From the NCBI RefSeq assembly GCF_014196925.1, contig NZ_JACIEN010000002.1, positions 310,001-374,000 of the forward strand: DNA of 64,000 nt. Direction: 5' to 3'. Below, piece after piece: positions 1 through 9,299 of the stretch; positions within the stretch are counted from its first letter, which is position 1, and the number at the start of each line of letters is the position of its first letter. Under the pieces are notes generated by a model that saw only the letters and a list, made by a program, of their open reading frames with translations, made no database searches and had not been told where the DNA came from. The DNA is from Chelatococcus caeni (GTDB taxonomy: Bacteria; Pseudomonadota; Alphaproteobacteria; Rhizobiales; Beijerinckiaceae). The translations under genes and the position numbers were made by a program.

Positions 1-924
1 ATCAGCTACGTCTCCAACGTCGTCGCGCGCAACGGCGAGCGGGAGCTGCAGCCGCTGTTCGGCCTGCAGTTCGAGGCGCAGCTGCACGAGGAGATCGTGC
101 CGGCGCTGCCGGGCTATCGCGGCTTCGGTCCGGTCCGGCGCGGCAACGACGCCTTCCGTCAGCGCCAGAACGACGGCTACGGCTCCGTCGTCCTCGCCAT
201 CTCCCAGTGCTTCTTCGACGAGCGGCTGATCCGCAAGGGCGACGTGGCGCTGTTCGAGCGGCTCGAGGGCCTCGGCGAGCACGCCGCCCGGCTGTGGGCG
301 GAGCCTGATGCGGGCCTGTGGGAATACCGCACGCTCGCCAATGTCCACACCCACTCCTCGGCCATGTGCTGGGCCGCCTGCGACCGGCTGGCGCGCATCG
401 CCGGGCGGCTCGGCCTGCCCGACCGGGCCGTCTCCTGGCGCGAGAAGGCCGATCTCATCCGCGACGGCATCTTCGCCCGCGGGTGGAATGCGGAGCTCGG
501 CACCTTCGTGAGCCGCTTCGGCGGCGACGACGTCGACGCCAGCCTCCTGCTGCTCGCCGACATCGGCCTCGTCGATGCCGAGGACCCGCGCTTCGTCTCC
601 ACGGTCGATTTCATCGGACAGCGGCTGCGGCACGGGGCGCATCTCTTCCGCTATGCCGGGGAGGACGACTTCGGCGAGCCGGAGACGGCCTTCACCATCT
701 GCACGCTCTGGTACATCGAGGCCCTCGCCAAGGTAGGCCGACGCGAGGAGGCGCGCGTCCTCTTCGAGGACGTGCTCGGGCGGCGCAACGGTCTCGGCCT
801 CCTGTCCGAAGGCATCCACGTCGAAAGCGGCGAGCTGTGGGGCAATTTCCCGCAGACCTATTCGATGGTGGGCCTCATCCACGCGGCCCTCTCGCTGTCA
901 GCATCCTGGGAGGACGCGTTTTGA
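1..924 (+). CDS. Glycoside hydrolase family 15 (glucoamylase/trehalase-like) protein, 3' part only
   Basis: Open from the first base; 307 residues of the C-terminal part are present and the start lies outside the window. The (alpha/alpha)6-barrel style of GH15 is visible: repeated aromatic-rich helices, the segment GNDAFRQRQNDGYGSVV, and WYIEALAKVGRREEA followed by the closing GLLSEGIHVESGELWGNFPQTYS, which is the conserved GH15 end with a Glu-rich active-site loop. Bacterial GH15 proteins beside otsA are usually trehalose- or glucan-related hydrolases. The stop codon TGA overlaps the TTG start of otsA, so the two are translationally coupled and probably act in the same trehalose/glucan pathway. 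The exact substrate cannot be told. Confidence 0.85.
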   Translation: MSYVSNVVARNGERELQPLFGLQFEAQLHEEIVPALPGYRGFGPVRRGNDAFRQRQNDGYGSVVLAISQCFFDERLIRKGDVALFERLEGLGEHAARLWAEPDAGLWEYRTLANVHTHSSAMCWAACDRLARIAGRLGLPDRAVSWREKADLIRDGIFARGWNAELGTFVSRFGGDDVDASLLLLADIGLVDAEDPRFVSTVDFIGQRLRHGAHLFRYAGEDDFGEPETAFTICTLWYIEALAKVGRREEARVLFEDVLGRRNGLGLLSEGIHVESGELWGNFPQTYSMVGLIHAALSLSASWEDAF

Positions 925-2345
925 GCAGGCTCATCGTCGTTTCAAACCGTGTCGCGGTGCCCTCGCGCAAGGGCGGGGCCACCGCCGGCGGCCTCGCGGT
1001 CGCCCTCAACGACGTTCTCGCCCACCGCGGCGGCCTGTGGTTCGGCTGGAGCGGGCGCATCGGCGAGCGCCAGCAGACGGCGAGCCTCGTTCCGCAGGGC
1101 AATGTCACCTATGCCGTCTGCGACCTGTCGCAGGACGACCACCAGGAATACTACAACGGCTTCGCCAACCGGGCGCTGTGGCCCCTGCTGCACTACCGGC
1201 TCGACCTGACCGAGTTCGCCCGCAAGGACCTGGCCGGCTACCGCAGCGTCAACAGCTATTTCGCGGACCTCCTCGTCGAGCATGTCGCGCCCGACGATCT
1301 CATCTGGATCCACGACTATCATCTCATCCCGCTCGCCGAGGCGCTGCGCGAGCGCGGCGTCAACAACCGCATCGGCTATTTCCAGCACATCCCCTGGCCC
1401 TCGCTCGACATCTTCCTCGCCCTGCCGAACCATGCCGAGATCGGCCGCGCGCTGACGGCCTGCGACCTCGTCGGTTTCCAGACGCGCAAGGACGCCGACA
1501 ACTTCGGCTCCTACCTCGTCGAGGAGGCGGGTGCCTTCGCCAGCGGCAAGCGCCTGTTCGCCGTCGGCGGGCGGGCGCTGCGCACCGGGGTCTATCCCGT
1601 CGGGATCGACCGCCTCGGCTTTGCCCGCACGGCGGCGCGCGCGGCCCGCTCGCGCTTCATCCAGGAGGTGGGCGAGAGCCTCGGCGGCCGCACGATGATG
1701 ATCGGCGTCGACCGGCTCGACTATTCCAAGGGCCTGACGCAGCGCCTCGACGCCTTCGAGCGCATGCTCCAGACGGCGCCGGACTGGCGCACCCACGTCA
1801 CCTTCCTGCAGATCACGCCCAAGAGCCGGGCCGACATTCCCGAATATGCGGCGATGCAGCGGGCGCTGGGCGAGGCGGCCGGGCGCATCAACGGCCAGTA
1901 CGGCGAGGTGAGCTGGACGCCGATCCGCTACATCAACCGCTCCTACAACCGCAACGAGCTCGCCGGGCTCTACCGGCTCGCCCGCGTCGGCGTCGTCACG
2001 CCTTTGCGCGACGGCATGAACCTCGTCGCCAAGGAATATGTCGCCTCGCAGGATCCGGACGATCCGGGCGTGCTCGTCATCTCGCGTTTTGCCGGCGCCG
2101 CCTCGGTCCTCGACGGCGCGCTGATCGTCAATCCCTACGACATCGACGGAACGGCGGCGGCCTATGTGAAGGCGCTGATGATGCCCCTCGAGGAGCGCCG
2201 GGCGCGGTGGCGGCGGATGTGGCAGGGGCTCGCCAACACGGACATCGGCGGCTGGGCGGACCGCTTCCTCTCCGATCTCGAGGAGGTCGACCGCGACCGG
2301 CCGTATCGCGGCTTCCCGCACAGCAACGGCACCGTGCACGCCTGA
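921..2345 (+). CDS. otsA: Alpha,alpha-trehalose-phosphate synthase (UDP-forming)
   Basis: GT20 enzyme making trehalose 6-phosphate from UDP-glucose and glucose 6-phosphate in the cytoplasm. The product is 474 residues, the usual OtsA length, when read from the TTG at 921; the protein then begins [14 protein letters not shown], the canonical N-terminus. Visible motifs are the GG loop near residues 20-26 (GGLAVAL), [14 protein letters not shown] near residue 263 (nucleotide-sugar binding Arg and Lys) and [14 protein letters not shown] near 364 (Asp/Glu of the donor site). The TTG overlaps the upstream stop (TTGA), which argues for coupling to the GH15 gene. No otsB phosphatase is seen in the window. 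Confidence 0.95.
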   Translation: MSRLIVVSNRVAVPSRKGGATAGGLAVALNDVLAHRGGLWFGWSGRIGERQQTASLVPQGNVTYAVCDLSQDDHQEYYNGFANRALWPLLHYRLDLTEFARKDLAGYRSVNSYFADLLVEHVAPDDLIWIHDYHLIPLAEALRERGVNNRIGYFQHIPWPSLDIFLALPNHAEIGRALTACDLVGFQTRKDADNFGSYLVEEAGAFASGKRLFAVGGRALRTGVYPVGIDRLGFARTAARAARSRFIQEVGESLGGRTMMIGVDRLDYSKGLTQRLDAFERMLQTAPDWRTHVTFLQITPKSRADIPEYAAMQRALGEAAGRINGQYGEVSWTPIRYINRSYNRNELAGLYRLARVGVVTPLRDGMNLVAKEYVASQDPDDPGVLVISRFAGAASVLDGALIVNPYDIDGTAAAYVKALMMPLEERRARWRRMWQGLANTDIGGWADRFLSDLEEVDRDRPYRGFPHSNGTVHA

Positions 2346-2350
2346 CACGG

Positions 2351-2367
2351 CGGCCGCGGCGCGGCCG
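2351..2367. terminator. Short GC hairpin between convergent genes
   Basis: CGGCCGC at 2351-2357 and GCGGCCG at 2361-2367 form a 7-bp stem with a 3-nt loop. It lies in the 24-bp gap between otsA (+) and the SH3 gene (-). There is no T-tract, so its role as a two-way terminator is inferred from position. Confidence 0.35.
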
Positions 2368-2369
2368 GG

Positions 2370-2903
2370 TCACTCGATGCGTTCGTTGGGGTAGACGCCC
2401 CAGAGCTTGTCCTGCTCCATGAAGCCGCGGCGGTTGGAGACGGCGACCTCGCACCACGTGCCGGTGCAGCGGCGCACGTCGACCACGACGCCCGCCTCGA
2501 GGCGGGCCACCACCGCCGCCTCCTCCGCGGCGCGCTCGCGCATGGTGAAGACCTGGCCCTTGCTCCAGGGGGAGACGAGCGCCGTGCGCCGGCCGGACAG
2601 GAGGCTGTGCAGCACCCAGCCGTCGCTGCCCTCCGAATCGCGGATGCGCCGCCACGTCTCGAACTCGGCGATGATCTCCACCGGCAGGCCGGCGCGCGTG
2701 AAGACCCAGGTGACGCGATGATCCTTCGACGGCCCCTCGCGCAGGTTGACGCGGTCCGACTTGAGGCTGACGTAGCGCGGCAGCGGCAGGCCGCTCACCG
2801 TGCCGCGCGCCATCGGCGCGTCTGCGGCCTGGGCCGCGACCCGCCCGGAGGGGGCGATGGCGACGAAGAGAAGGGCGAGGACGAGGCGGGCGAGGTGGGG
2901 CAT
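2370..2903 (-). CDS. Exported protein with bacterial SH3 domains
   Basis: 177 residues from the ATG at 2903. The start was chosen because it opens directly on a signal peptide (MPHLARLVLALLFVAIAP, then a VAAQA-type cleavage region near residue 25). An upstream in-frame ATG at 2942 would add 13 Pro/Arg-rich residues. The mature part holds two SH3b-like units: one around SDRVNLREGPSKDHRVTWVF and one in the second half ending DKLWGVYPNERIE. Such proteins are periplasmic and may bind cell-wall or protein ligands. The gene is divergent from the hydroxyacid dehydrogenase, a pairing I recall as common in Hyphomicrobiales. No catalytic domain is seen. Confidence 0.8.
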   Translation of the reverse strand: MPHLARLVLALLFVAIAPSGRVAAQAADAPMARGTVSGLPLPRYVSLKSDRVNLREGPSKDHRVTWVFTRAGLPVEIIAEFETWRRIRDSEGSDGWVLHSLLSGRRTALVSPWSKGQVFTMRERAAEEAAVVARLEAGVVVDVRRCTGTWCEVAVSNRRGFMEQDKLWGVYPNERIE

Positions 2904-3148
2904 CGCTCTACTTTGCGGGGGCTCGCTGCGGGGTGGGAGCATCGTGAGGGGCGTCGGGGAGCGGCCGGAGCGGCCTTAGACTTCTCTACCGGTTGTCTTT
3001 CAGACTTCCTTTGCTACAGAGGCCACGTGTAGAACTGGAGTGAAGGGCCGGCGGCAGGGGGCTGAGCGCAACCCGTGTTCAATCCAATGTCTTGCCGATT
3101 GTGCTTAACGTGGGGTGAACACGCCGCCCCGGATGCGAGGCCTCCCTC

Positions 3149-4141
3149 ATGAAAAAGAAGCCGCTCGTCGTCGTCACGCGTCGCCTGCCGGACGTCATCG
3201 AGACGCGCATGCGCGAATTGTTCGATGCGCACCTCAATGTCGACGACACTCCCCTGACGGCGCAGCAGCTGGTCGAGGCTGTGCGCACCGCGGACGTGCT
3301 GGTGCCGACCATCACGGACAGGGTCGACGCCGCCCTGCTCGCCCAGGCGGGCGAGAACCTCAAGCTCATCGCCAATTTCGGCAACGGCTTCGACCACATC
3401 GACGTCGAGACGGCCCTGTCGCGCGGCATCACCGTGACGAACACGCCCGGCGTGCTGACGCAGGACACCGCCGACATGACGATGGCGCTGCTGCTCGCGG
3501 TCGCCCGGCGCCTGCCCGAGGGCGCCCGCACGCTGGTGGACGGGGACTGGCAGGGCTGGTCGCCCACCTGGATGCTGGGCCGGCGCATCACCGGCAAGCG
3601 CCTCGGCATCGTCGGCATGGGGCGCATCGGCCAGGCGCTGGCGCGCCGCGCCAAGGCCTTCGGCCTCTCCATCCACTACCACAACCGCCGCCGGGTCAGC
3701 GCCGCGGTCGAGGAGGAGCTCGAGGCGACCTACTGGGATTCGCTCGACCAGATGCTGGCGCGGATGGACATCGTCTCCATCCACTGCCCGCACACGCCGG
3801 CGACCTACCACCTCCTGTCAGCCCGGCGGCTCAAGCTGATGAAGCGCGAGGCCGTGCTCGTCAACACGGCGCGCGGCGAGATCGTCGACGAGGTGGCGCT
3901 GGCGCGCATGCTCGAGGCGGGGGACCTCGCCGGGGCGGGGCTCGACGTCTTCGAGCACGAGCCGTCGGTGAACCCGCGCCTGCTCAAGCTCGCGCGGCAG
4001 AACCGGGTGGTGCTGCTGCCGCACATGGGCTCGGCCACCATCGAGGGGCGCGTCGACATGGGCGAGAAGGTCATCGTCAACATCAAGACCTTCCTCGACG
4101 GCCATCGCCCGCCGGACAGGGTGCTGCCGTCCATGCTCTGA
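3149..4141 (+). CDS. D-isomer-specific 2-hydroxyacid dehydrogenase (D-glycerate/glyoxylate type)
   Basis: 330 residues, typical for NAD(P)-dependent D-2-hydroxyacid dehydrogenases. The N-terminal substrate domain runs to about residue 100. The Rossmann fold carries GMGRIG near 154. The catalytic triad is visible as Arg in NTARGEIVDE (about 240), Glu in DVFEHEP (about 271) and His in LLPHMGS (about 291). The best family match is glycerate/glyoxylate-hydroxypyruvate reductase rather than SerA, since no ACT domain follows. It probably reduces glyoxylate or hydroxypyruvate in the cytoplasm. A YiiX-like gene follows 36 bp downstream on the same strand. Confidence 0.9.
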   Translation: MKKKPLVVVTRRLPDVIETRMRELFDAHLNVDDTPLTAQQLVEAVRTADVLVPTITDRVDAALLAQAGENLKLIANFGNGFDHIDVETALSRGITVTNTPGVLTQDTADMTMALLLAVARRLPEGARTLVDGDWQGWSPTWMLGRRITGKRLGIVGMGRIGQALARRAKAFGLSIHYHNRRRVSAAVEEELEATYWDSLDQMLARMDIVSIHCPHTPATYHLLSARRLKLMKREAVLVNTARGEIVDEVALARMLEAGDLAGAGLDVFEHEPSVNPRLLKLARQNRVVLLPHMGSATIEGRVDMGEKVIVNIKTFLDGHRPPDRVLPSML

Positions 4142-4177
4142 GGCCGCGAGCGGTCGCCGCGCGGGGAGGGGAGGGCC

Positions 4178-4987
4178 ATGGTCTCGAGCATTCTCACCGG
4201 CATCGGCCGCGGGCTCGTCAGCTTCCTGACGCGGCCCATCAAGGGCTATGCGCCGGCCTTCCCGCCGGATCTCGACGCCCTGGCGCGCGTCATCCAGCCG
4301 GGTGACGTGCTCCTCGTCGAGGGCAACACGCGCATCGCCGTCGCCATCAAGTACCTGACGCAGTCCACCTGGTCGCATGCGGCGCTGTGCGTCGGCGACC
4401 GGCTCGGCCTCAGCGAGCCTGACGGGGAGCCGCACCTGCTCGTGGAGGCGACCGCGGAGGCCGGCGTGACGACGGCGCCGCTCACCAAGTATCGCGACAT
4501 GCACGTGCGCCTGTGCCGGCCCGTGGCGCTGACGCCGGCGGACCGCGAGGCGGTCATCCGCTTCATGGTCGATCGCATCGGCTACGGCTACGACGTGCGC
4601 AACATCGTCGACCTTGCGCGCTACCTCCTGCCGACGCCGCCGGTGCCGGTGCGCTTTCGCCGCCGCATGCTGGAACTCGGCTCCGGCGAACCGACGCGCA
4701 CCATCTGCTCGACGCTGATCGCCCAGGCCTTCCAGAGCGTACGCTACCCGATCCTGCCGCGGGTCAAGAACTGGGACGACGACCGGCGGGTCAAGTCGGC
4801 CTACGGGCGGGAGGAGATCCTCCACATCCGCCACCATTCGCTCTACGCGCCGCGGGATTTCGACATCTCGCCCTATTTCGCCATCGTCAAACCGACCATC
4901 GAGACCGGCTTCGACTACAAGCGCTTCCTGTGGGGCGAGGACCGGCCGGTAGCGCTTCACCCGCCGGCCGGTGCGGCTCAGGCCTGA
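4178..4987 (+). CDS. YiiX/YebB-like permuted NlpC/P60 cysteine hydrolase
   Basis: 269 residues. The order His-then-Cys of permuted papain-like NlpC/P60 enzymes is visible: QPGDVLLVEGNTRIA at the domain start, His in STWSHAALCVGD near residue 66, and Cys in RTICSTLIAQAFQS near residue 177. These enzymes are amidases, lipid- or peptide-directed; the substrate is unknown. There is no clear signal peptide, though the N-terminus (SSILTGIGRGLVSFLTRP) is amphipathic and may touch the membrane. Its 3' end overlaps the convergent OpgC-like gene by 10 bp. Confidence 0.75.
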   Translation: MVSSILTGIGRGLVSFLTRPIKGYAPAFPPDLDALARVIQPGDVLLVEGNTRIAVAIKYLTQSTWSHAALCVGDRLGLSEPDGEPHLLVEATAEAGVTTAPLTKYRDMHVRLCRPVALTPADREAVIRFMVDRIGYGYDVRNIVDLARYLLPTPPVPVRFRRRMLELGSGEPTRTICSTLIAQAFQSVRYPILPRVKNWDDDRRVKSAYGREEILHIRHHSLYAPRDFDISPYFAIVKPTIETGFDYKRFLWGEDRPVALHPPAGAAQA

Positions 4988-6087
4988 CGGAGCTCGGCGC
5001 GGCGGCGCGCGGTGCGCTCCGCGAAGGCCCGTGCCACGAGATAGTGCAGGACGATGCCGACGCCCACGAGCACGATCTCGTCGAGGAAGGCCGGCGGGTG
5101 CACGTGCTGGATGATCTGGCCGAGCGCGCTCAGGAGCGAGCCGGCGGCAAAGACCGGCAGGCTGTGGCGGCCGATGAGGCAGAGCGGGGCGTAGACCGGC
5201 GTGCGGGCGAAGACCTTCGACAGGCCGAGGTGGCTGACGACATAGGCGAGCGCGAGGAAGTGCAGCAGCCGCGCGAGGCCGAGGTTGGTCTTGCTGACGT
5301 CGAGCCCCTCGCGCACGCTGTCCCACAGGCCGGGCACGAGGTGGAAGCCGTTCGTCACCAGGAAGAACGAGGCGGCGAGGATGACTAGGCAGACGGCGAA
5401 CAGCAGGTTGTCGCGCGTCATCATCACGTCGCGCATGTGAAGGCCGATGAACAGGCCGATGCAGAACAGGAACTGCCAGGCGAAGGGGTTGAAGAACCAC
5501 TCGCCCTCCACCGGCCAGGTCGGCAGGTTGAGGCCGACCGTGCGGGCGCCGACATAGACGAGCGCCGACACGAGCAGCATCAGGAAGCTGTTGACGCGGG
5601 CGAGTGCCAGGATCGCGGGCGTCCCGAGCAGGAGCACGATGTAGAGCGGCAGGATGTTGAAATAGCCGAGCTGGTGGCTCAGTCCGACGATGGCGAGGAG
5701 CGCCCGCACGGGATCCGCCACGACGATGTCGCGTCCGTGCTCGGCCAGAAGCCCGTCGTCGTCGAACACGATGGCGGCCGTGACGAAGAGGGCGACGGCG
5801 ACGAGCGACAACGCCACCTGGACGCCGTAGATCGTGAGCGCGCGCCGCCCCAGGGCGCGGGTCGGCGTGCCCAGTTCGCCGCTCAGGAAGCGCCGGCCAT
5901 AGGCGAGCGCCACCGAAACACCGGACAGGAAGACGAATGCTTCGGCCGCATCGGAAAGTCCGATGTTCTTATGGGTCAGGTATTCAAACACGTTGCCGGG
6001 AACGTGGTTGATAAAGATCGACAGCAGCACGATTCCGCGCCAGAAGTCGATCGAGTCTATTCTCTGATTTGATCTGGACTTAGCCAT
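4978..6087 (-). CDS. OpgC-family integral membrane acyltransferase
   Basis: 369 residues from the ATG at 6087 (MAKSRSNQRIDSIDFWRGIVLL). A longer reading frame upstream is low-complexity and probably untranslated. The start RIDSIDFWRG with an early His (FINHVPGN) and about ten hydrophobic helices are typical of the OpgC / acyltransferase-3-like family, which succinylates or otherwise acylates periplasmic glucans. The second helix motif LSDAAEAFVFLSGVSVALAYGRR is diagnostic for the OpgC group. It is probably an inner-membrane protein that modifies osmoregulated periplasmic glucans; no opgGH genes are nearby, so the target is inferred. Confidence 0.85.
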   Translation of the reverse strand: MAKSRSNQRIDSIDFWRGIVLLSIFINHVPGNVFEYLTHKNIGLSDAAEAFVFLSGVSVALAYGRRFLSGELGTPTRALGRRALTIYGVQVALSLVAVALFVTAAIVFDDDGLLAEHGRDIVVADPVRALLAIVGLSHQLGYFNILPLYIVLLLGTPAILALARVNSFLMLLVSALVYVGARTVGLNLPTWPVEGEWFFNPFAWQFLFCIGLFIGLHMRDVMMTRDNLLFAVCLVILAASFFLVTNGFHLVPGLWDSVREGLDVSKTNLGLARLLHFLALAYVVSHLGLSKVFARTPVYAPLCLIGRHSLPVFAAGSLLSALGQIIQHVHPPAFLDEIVLVGVGIVLHYLVARAFAERTARRRAELRQA

Positions 6088-6313
6088 TGTCAGCCCGATT
6101 CGTCTGTGCGCCGGAATTTTTCCGCTGCCTGTGGTCGAAATGAGGCACCAGACTTGAAACGTGGTGAAAAGTTCGATTGTTCCGTTCACGAACCGGCGAC
6201 CTCGCGGCGCGCTCGGCGCGCCGCTGGATGAAAAGCCGGTTTCACCTGTCTCCGATGATGCTCTAAAGTCCGCGACCGATCGCGGCAGAGGCCGTATGGG
6301 GATGAGGAACGCC

Positions 6314-7426
6314 ATGACCAAGGGACACGAGGCAGGACGATCGATGGTGGCGCGCCGGGGCGTCATCGGGGCGCTGGCGGCGGGCGCCGCGGGGCTCGCC
6401 GCACCGCATGTGGCGCGGGCGCAGGACACGATCACCTGGCGCATGGCGACGTCCTGGCCGAAGAACACGCCCGGCGTCGGCGTCAACGCCCAGCGCCTCG
6501 CGGACATGATCACCGCCATGTCCGGCGGGCGGCTCAGGGTGCAGCTCTTCGCCGCAGGCGAGCTGGTGCCGCCCTTCGAGGTCTTCGACGCGGTCTCCTC
6601 CGGCGCCGTCGAATGCGGCCATGCCACGCCCTATTACTGGCAGGGCAAGAGCCCTGCCTTCCATTTCTTCACCGGCGTGCCCTTCGGGCTGTCGGCCAAC
6701 GAGCACGCGGGCTGGATCGCCTTCGGCGGCGGCCAGGCCCTGTGGGAGAAGGCCTACGAGCCCTTCGGCGTGCTGCCCTTCTACACGGGCTCCTCCGGCG
6801 CCCAGGCGGGCGGCTGGTTCCGCAAGGAGATCAACAGCCTCGACGACCTCAAGGGCCTCAAGATGCGCATCGCCGGCCTCGGGGCCGAGGTGCTGCGCCG
6901 GCTCGGCGTCAACACGCTGCTGACGCCGCCGGGCGAGATCTTCCAGGCCATGCAGGCCGGCACCATCGATGCCGCGGAGTGGGTCGGCCCGTGGAACGAC
7001 CTCGCCTTCGGCCTCTACCGGGTGGCGAAGTACTACTACCTGCCGGCCTTCCACGAGTTCGGCCCCGCGCTCGAGATGCTGGTCAACAAGAAGGCCTACG
7101 AGGCGCTGCCCGAAGACCTGCGGGAGATCGTGCGCCGCGCGACGCAGGCGACCTCCTACGAGACGCTCGCCGACTTCACCTTCCACAACGTCGAGAGCTA
7201 CCAGCCGCTCCTCGACAAGGGGGTGGAAGTGCGCGCCTTCAACGACGATATCGTCAAGGCGCTCGGGCGCGAGTCCGAGGCGGTCCTGTCGGATCTCTCC
7301 AAGACCTCGCCGCTCGCGGGCGAGGTCTATGCCTCCTTCACCGCCTTCCGGGCCAAGGCGATGACCTACGGCAAGGTGATGGACGGGGCGATCTATTCCA
7401 TGCGCGAGACCGGGCTGGGGGCGTAA
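6314..7426 (+). CDS. TRAP transporter solute-binding protein (DctP family), orphan
   Basis: 370 residues from the ATG at 6314, which has GAGG seven bases upstream; in-frame ATGs at 6296 and 6302 are alternatives. The N-terminus has twin arginines (MVARRGVIGALAAGAAGLAA) and an AHVARAQD-like cleavage site, so Tat export is plausible. The mature protein begins TITWRMATSWPKNTPG and resembles the keto-acid/monocarboxylate DctP subgroup (TakP-like), with the ligand Arg expected in LKGLKMRIAGLG. The small and large membrane subunits (DctQ, DctM) are not adjacent. The next gene is an unrelated membrane protein, so this binding protein must work with permeases encoded elsewhere. Confidence 0.88.
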   Translation: MTKGHEAGRSMVARRGVIGALAAGAAGLAAPHVARAQDTITWRMATSWPKNTPGVGVNAQRLADMITAMSGGRLRVQLFAAGELVPPFEVFDAVSSGAVECGHATPYYWQGKSPAFHFFTGVPFGLSANEHAGWIAFGGGQALWEKAYEPFGVLPFYTGSSGAQAGGWFRKEINSLDDLKGLKMRIAGLGAEVLRRLGVNTLLTPPGEIFQAMQAGTIDAAEWVGPWNDLAFGLYRVAKYYYLPAFHEFGPALEMLVNKKAYEALPEDLREIVRRATQATSYETLADFTFHNVESYQPLLDKGVEVRAFNDDIVKALGRESEAVLSDLSKTSPLAGEVYASFTAFRAKAMTYGKVMDGAIYSMRETGLGA

Positions 7427-7452
7427 GCCCCCGCTCTTTTCCTGGGAGAGCC

Positions 7453-8169
7453 ATGTATCCCGATGCCATCCTGAAGGCGTGGCGGCAGATCGTCTCGCCG
7501 CCGTTCCGCCGCATCCTGTGGCGCTCGCTGGCCCTGACGCTGGCGCTGATCGTGCTCGTCTGGCTGGCGCTGACGCGCGGGGTCGCCCTGCTGATGGACC
7601 GCTATGCGCTGCTGGTGGACTATCCGCTGATCGACAGCTTCGCGCTCGTCTTCGCCGGCATCGGCATCTTCATCGCGCTCGCCTTCCTCATCCCGCCGAT
7701 CTCGGCGCTCGTCGCCGGCTATTTCCTCGACGATGCGGCGGAGATGGTGGAAGGGGCCCACTATCCGGCAGATCCGCCGGGCCGGCCGCTGTCCTTCGGC
7801 CGCTCCATTCTCTACGGGCTGCGCTTTGCCGGCCTGTCGCTGATGGTCAATGCCATCGCGCTGGTGCTGCTCTTCGTCCCCGGCATCAATCTCGTCGCCT
7901 TCTTCGGGGCGAACGCCTATCTGCTGGGCCGGGAATATTTCGAGCTCGCCGCCGGGCGCTTCCACCCGATGCCCCAGGCGGCGGCCATGCGCCACCGCAA
8001 TCGCGGCACGGTGTTGCTCGCCGGCCTCGTCATCGCCGGTTTCGTCGCCATCCCCGTCATCAACCTGATGACGCCGCTGTTCGGCGTGGCCTACATGGTG
8101 CACGTGCACAAGAAGCTGGCCGCCCGCGAGGCGCGGGCGATGGCGACTGCCACGGTGCGGGGCGGCTGA
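7453..8169 (+). CDS. EI24-domain (CysZ-like) membrane protein
   Basis: 238 residues with about four to five transmembrane segments (near residues 25-45, 60-90, 130-155 and 190-215). The pattern PPFRRILWRSLALT and FFGANAYLLGREYFELAAGRFHP is that of EI24/CysZ-like proteins, often annotated as sulfate transport related. It starts at ATG 7453 after GGGAGAGCC, 26 bp past the TRAP binding gene, and probably shares its transcript. No cys genes are near, so a sulfate role is not supported by context. Its stop codon abuts the stop of the convergent NDUFA9-like gene. Confidence 0.75.
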   Translation: MYPDAILKAWRQIVSPPFRRILWRSLALTLALIVLVWLALTRGVALLMDRYALLVDYPLIDSFALVFAGIGIFIALAFLIPPISALVAGYFLDDAAEMVEGAHYPADPPGRPLSFGRSILYGLRFAGLSLMVNAIALVLLFVPGINLVAFFGANAYLLGREYFELAAGRFHPMPQAAAMRHRNRGTVLLAGLVIAGFVAIPVINLMTPLFGVAYMVHVHKKLAAREARAMATATVRGG

Positions 8170-9174
8170 TCAGGCGAGGTGCGTCTGCTCGAACTGGCCG
8201 CGTTCGCGGAAGCGCCAGAGATAGGTCGGCACGATGGCCTCGACGGCTTCCGGCTGGATGCCGAGGCCCTCGAGCGTGCGGCCTTCGGCGATGGCGGCCT
8301 CGGAGACCACGTTGTCGGTCCTCAGCAGCGTCACCTGGTCGCGCGTCAGCACGAATTCGTCGGGCATGAGGCCGAGGGTGAGCTTGTCGAGCGTCTCCAG
8401 CACCGCCGCCTGGGCGCGGCCGAGGCCGAAGGACAGCGGCAGCACCAGCCTGCGCCGGCCCGTGACCTTGAGGATGTAGTCCAGGATCTCGCGCAGGCTC
8501 CGCGCCTGCGGCCCGCCGAGCTCGTAGACGCGCCCGCCGGCCACGGTGCCGTCGACGGCGCGGGCGATGGCCTCGGCGACGTCGCCGGCGAAGACCGGCT
8601 GGAAGCGCGTGTCGGCGCCGACGAGCGGGACGACCGGCAGCATGCGGGCGAGCGCGGCGAAGCGGTTGAAGAAGGCGTCCTCCGGGCCGAAGACGACCGA
8701 GGGGCGGAAGACGACCGCACCCGGCACGGCGGAGAACACCGCCTCCTCGCCGGCAGCCTTGCTGCGGGCATAGAGCGACTGCGAGCGGGCGTCCGCCCCG
8801 AGCGCGGAGACGTGCACGAGCGACGCGCCGACGCCGGCGGCCGCCTGGGCGACGACGCGGGCGCCGAAGGCCTGTACGGCGTCGAAGCGCTGGCGCCCCG
8901 TCTCCTGCATGATGCCGACGAGGTTGACGACGGCGTCCGCGCCGATGACGGCGGTCTCGACCGAGTTCTTGAAGCGCAGGTTGGCCTGGACGGCGTGGAT
9001 CTGGCCGACGCGGCCGAGGGGCTGCAGGTGCCCGGCAAGATCGGGCCGGCGCACGGCGACGCGGATGCGGTAGCCGCGCCGGGCGAGGGCCCGCACCACG
9101 TGGCGGCCGAGGAAGCCCGAGCCGCCGAAGACCGTGACGAGCTTGGAGAGGGGATCGAGCGCTTGCGCCGCCAT
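8170..9174 (-). CDS. NDUFA9-like NAD(P)-binding protein (complex I associated family)
   Basis: 334 residues from the ATG at 9174 (MAAQALDPLSKLVTVFGGSG). The atypical SDR fold shows the GGSGFLG dinucleotide motif near residue 17 and a YARSK segment near 150 (Tyr and Lys), with an NmrA-like core. The family is the bacterial relative of the mitochondrial complex I accessory subunit NDUFA9; its bacterial role is uncertain (quinone or complex I related). It is transcribed with lepA from the same strand but separated by 125 bp. The call is from sequence pattern only. Confidence 0.82.
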   Translation of the reverse strand: MAAQALDPLSKLVTVFGGSGFLGRHVVRALARRGYRIRVAVRRPDLAGHLQPLGRVGQIHAVQANLRFKNSVETAVIGADAVVNLVGIMQETGRQRFDAVQAFGARVVAQAAAGVGASLVHVSALGADARSQSLYARSKAAGEEAVFSAVPGAVVFRPSVVFGPEDAFFNRFAALARMLPVVPLVGADTRFQPVFAGDVAEAIARAVDGTVAGGRVYELGGPQARSLREILDYILKVTGRRRLVLPLSFGLGRAQAAVLETLDKLTLGLMPDEFVLTRDQVTLLRTDNVVSEAAIAEGRTLEGLGIQPEAVEAIVPTYLWRFRERGQFEQTHLA

Positions 9175-9299
9175 GGTTGTCTCCACGAGTGCTGGCCCGG
9201 CGTTGCCGGCCGTCGGAAGGGTCGCGGCTTCCTTAGAGCATTTTTGAGGGAAGTGGAATCCGCCGCGACGAAAGGCGGCGGGGGCTGAGGCCAAGTGCC

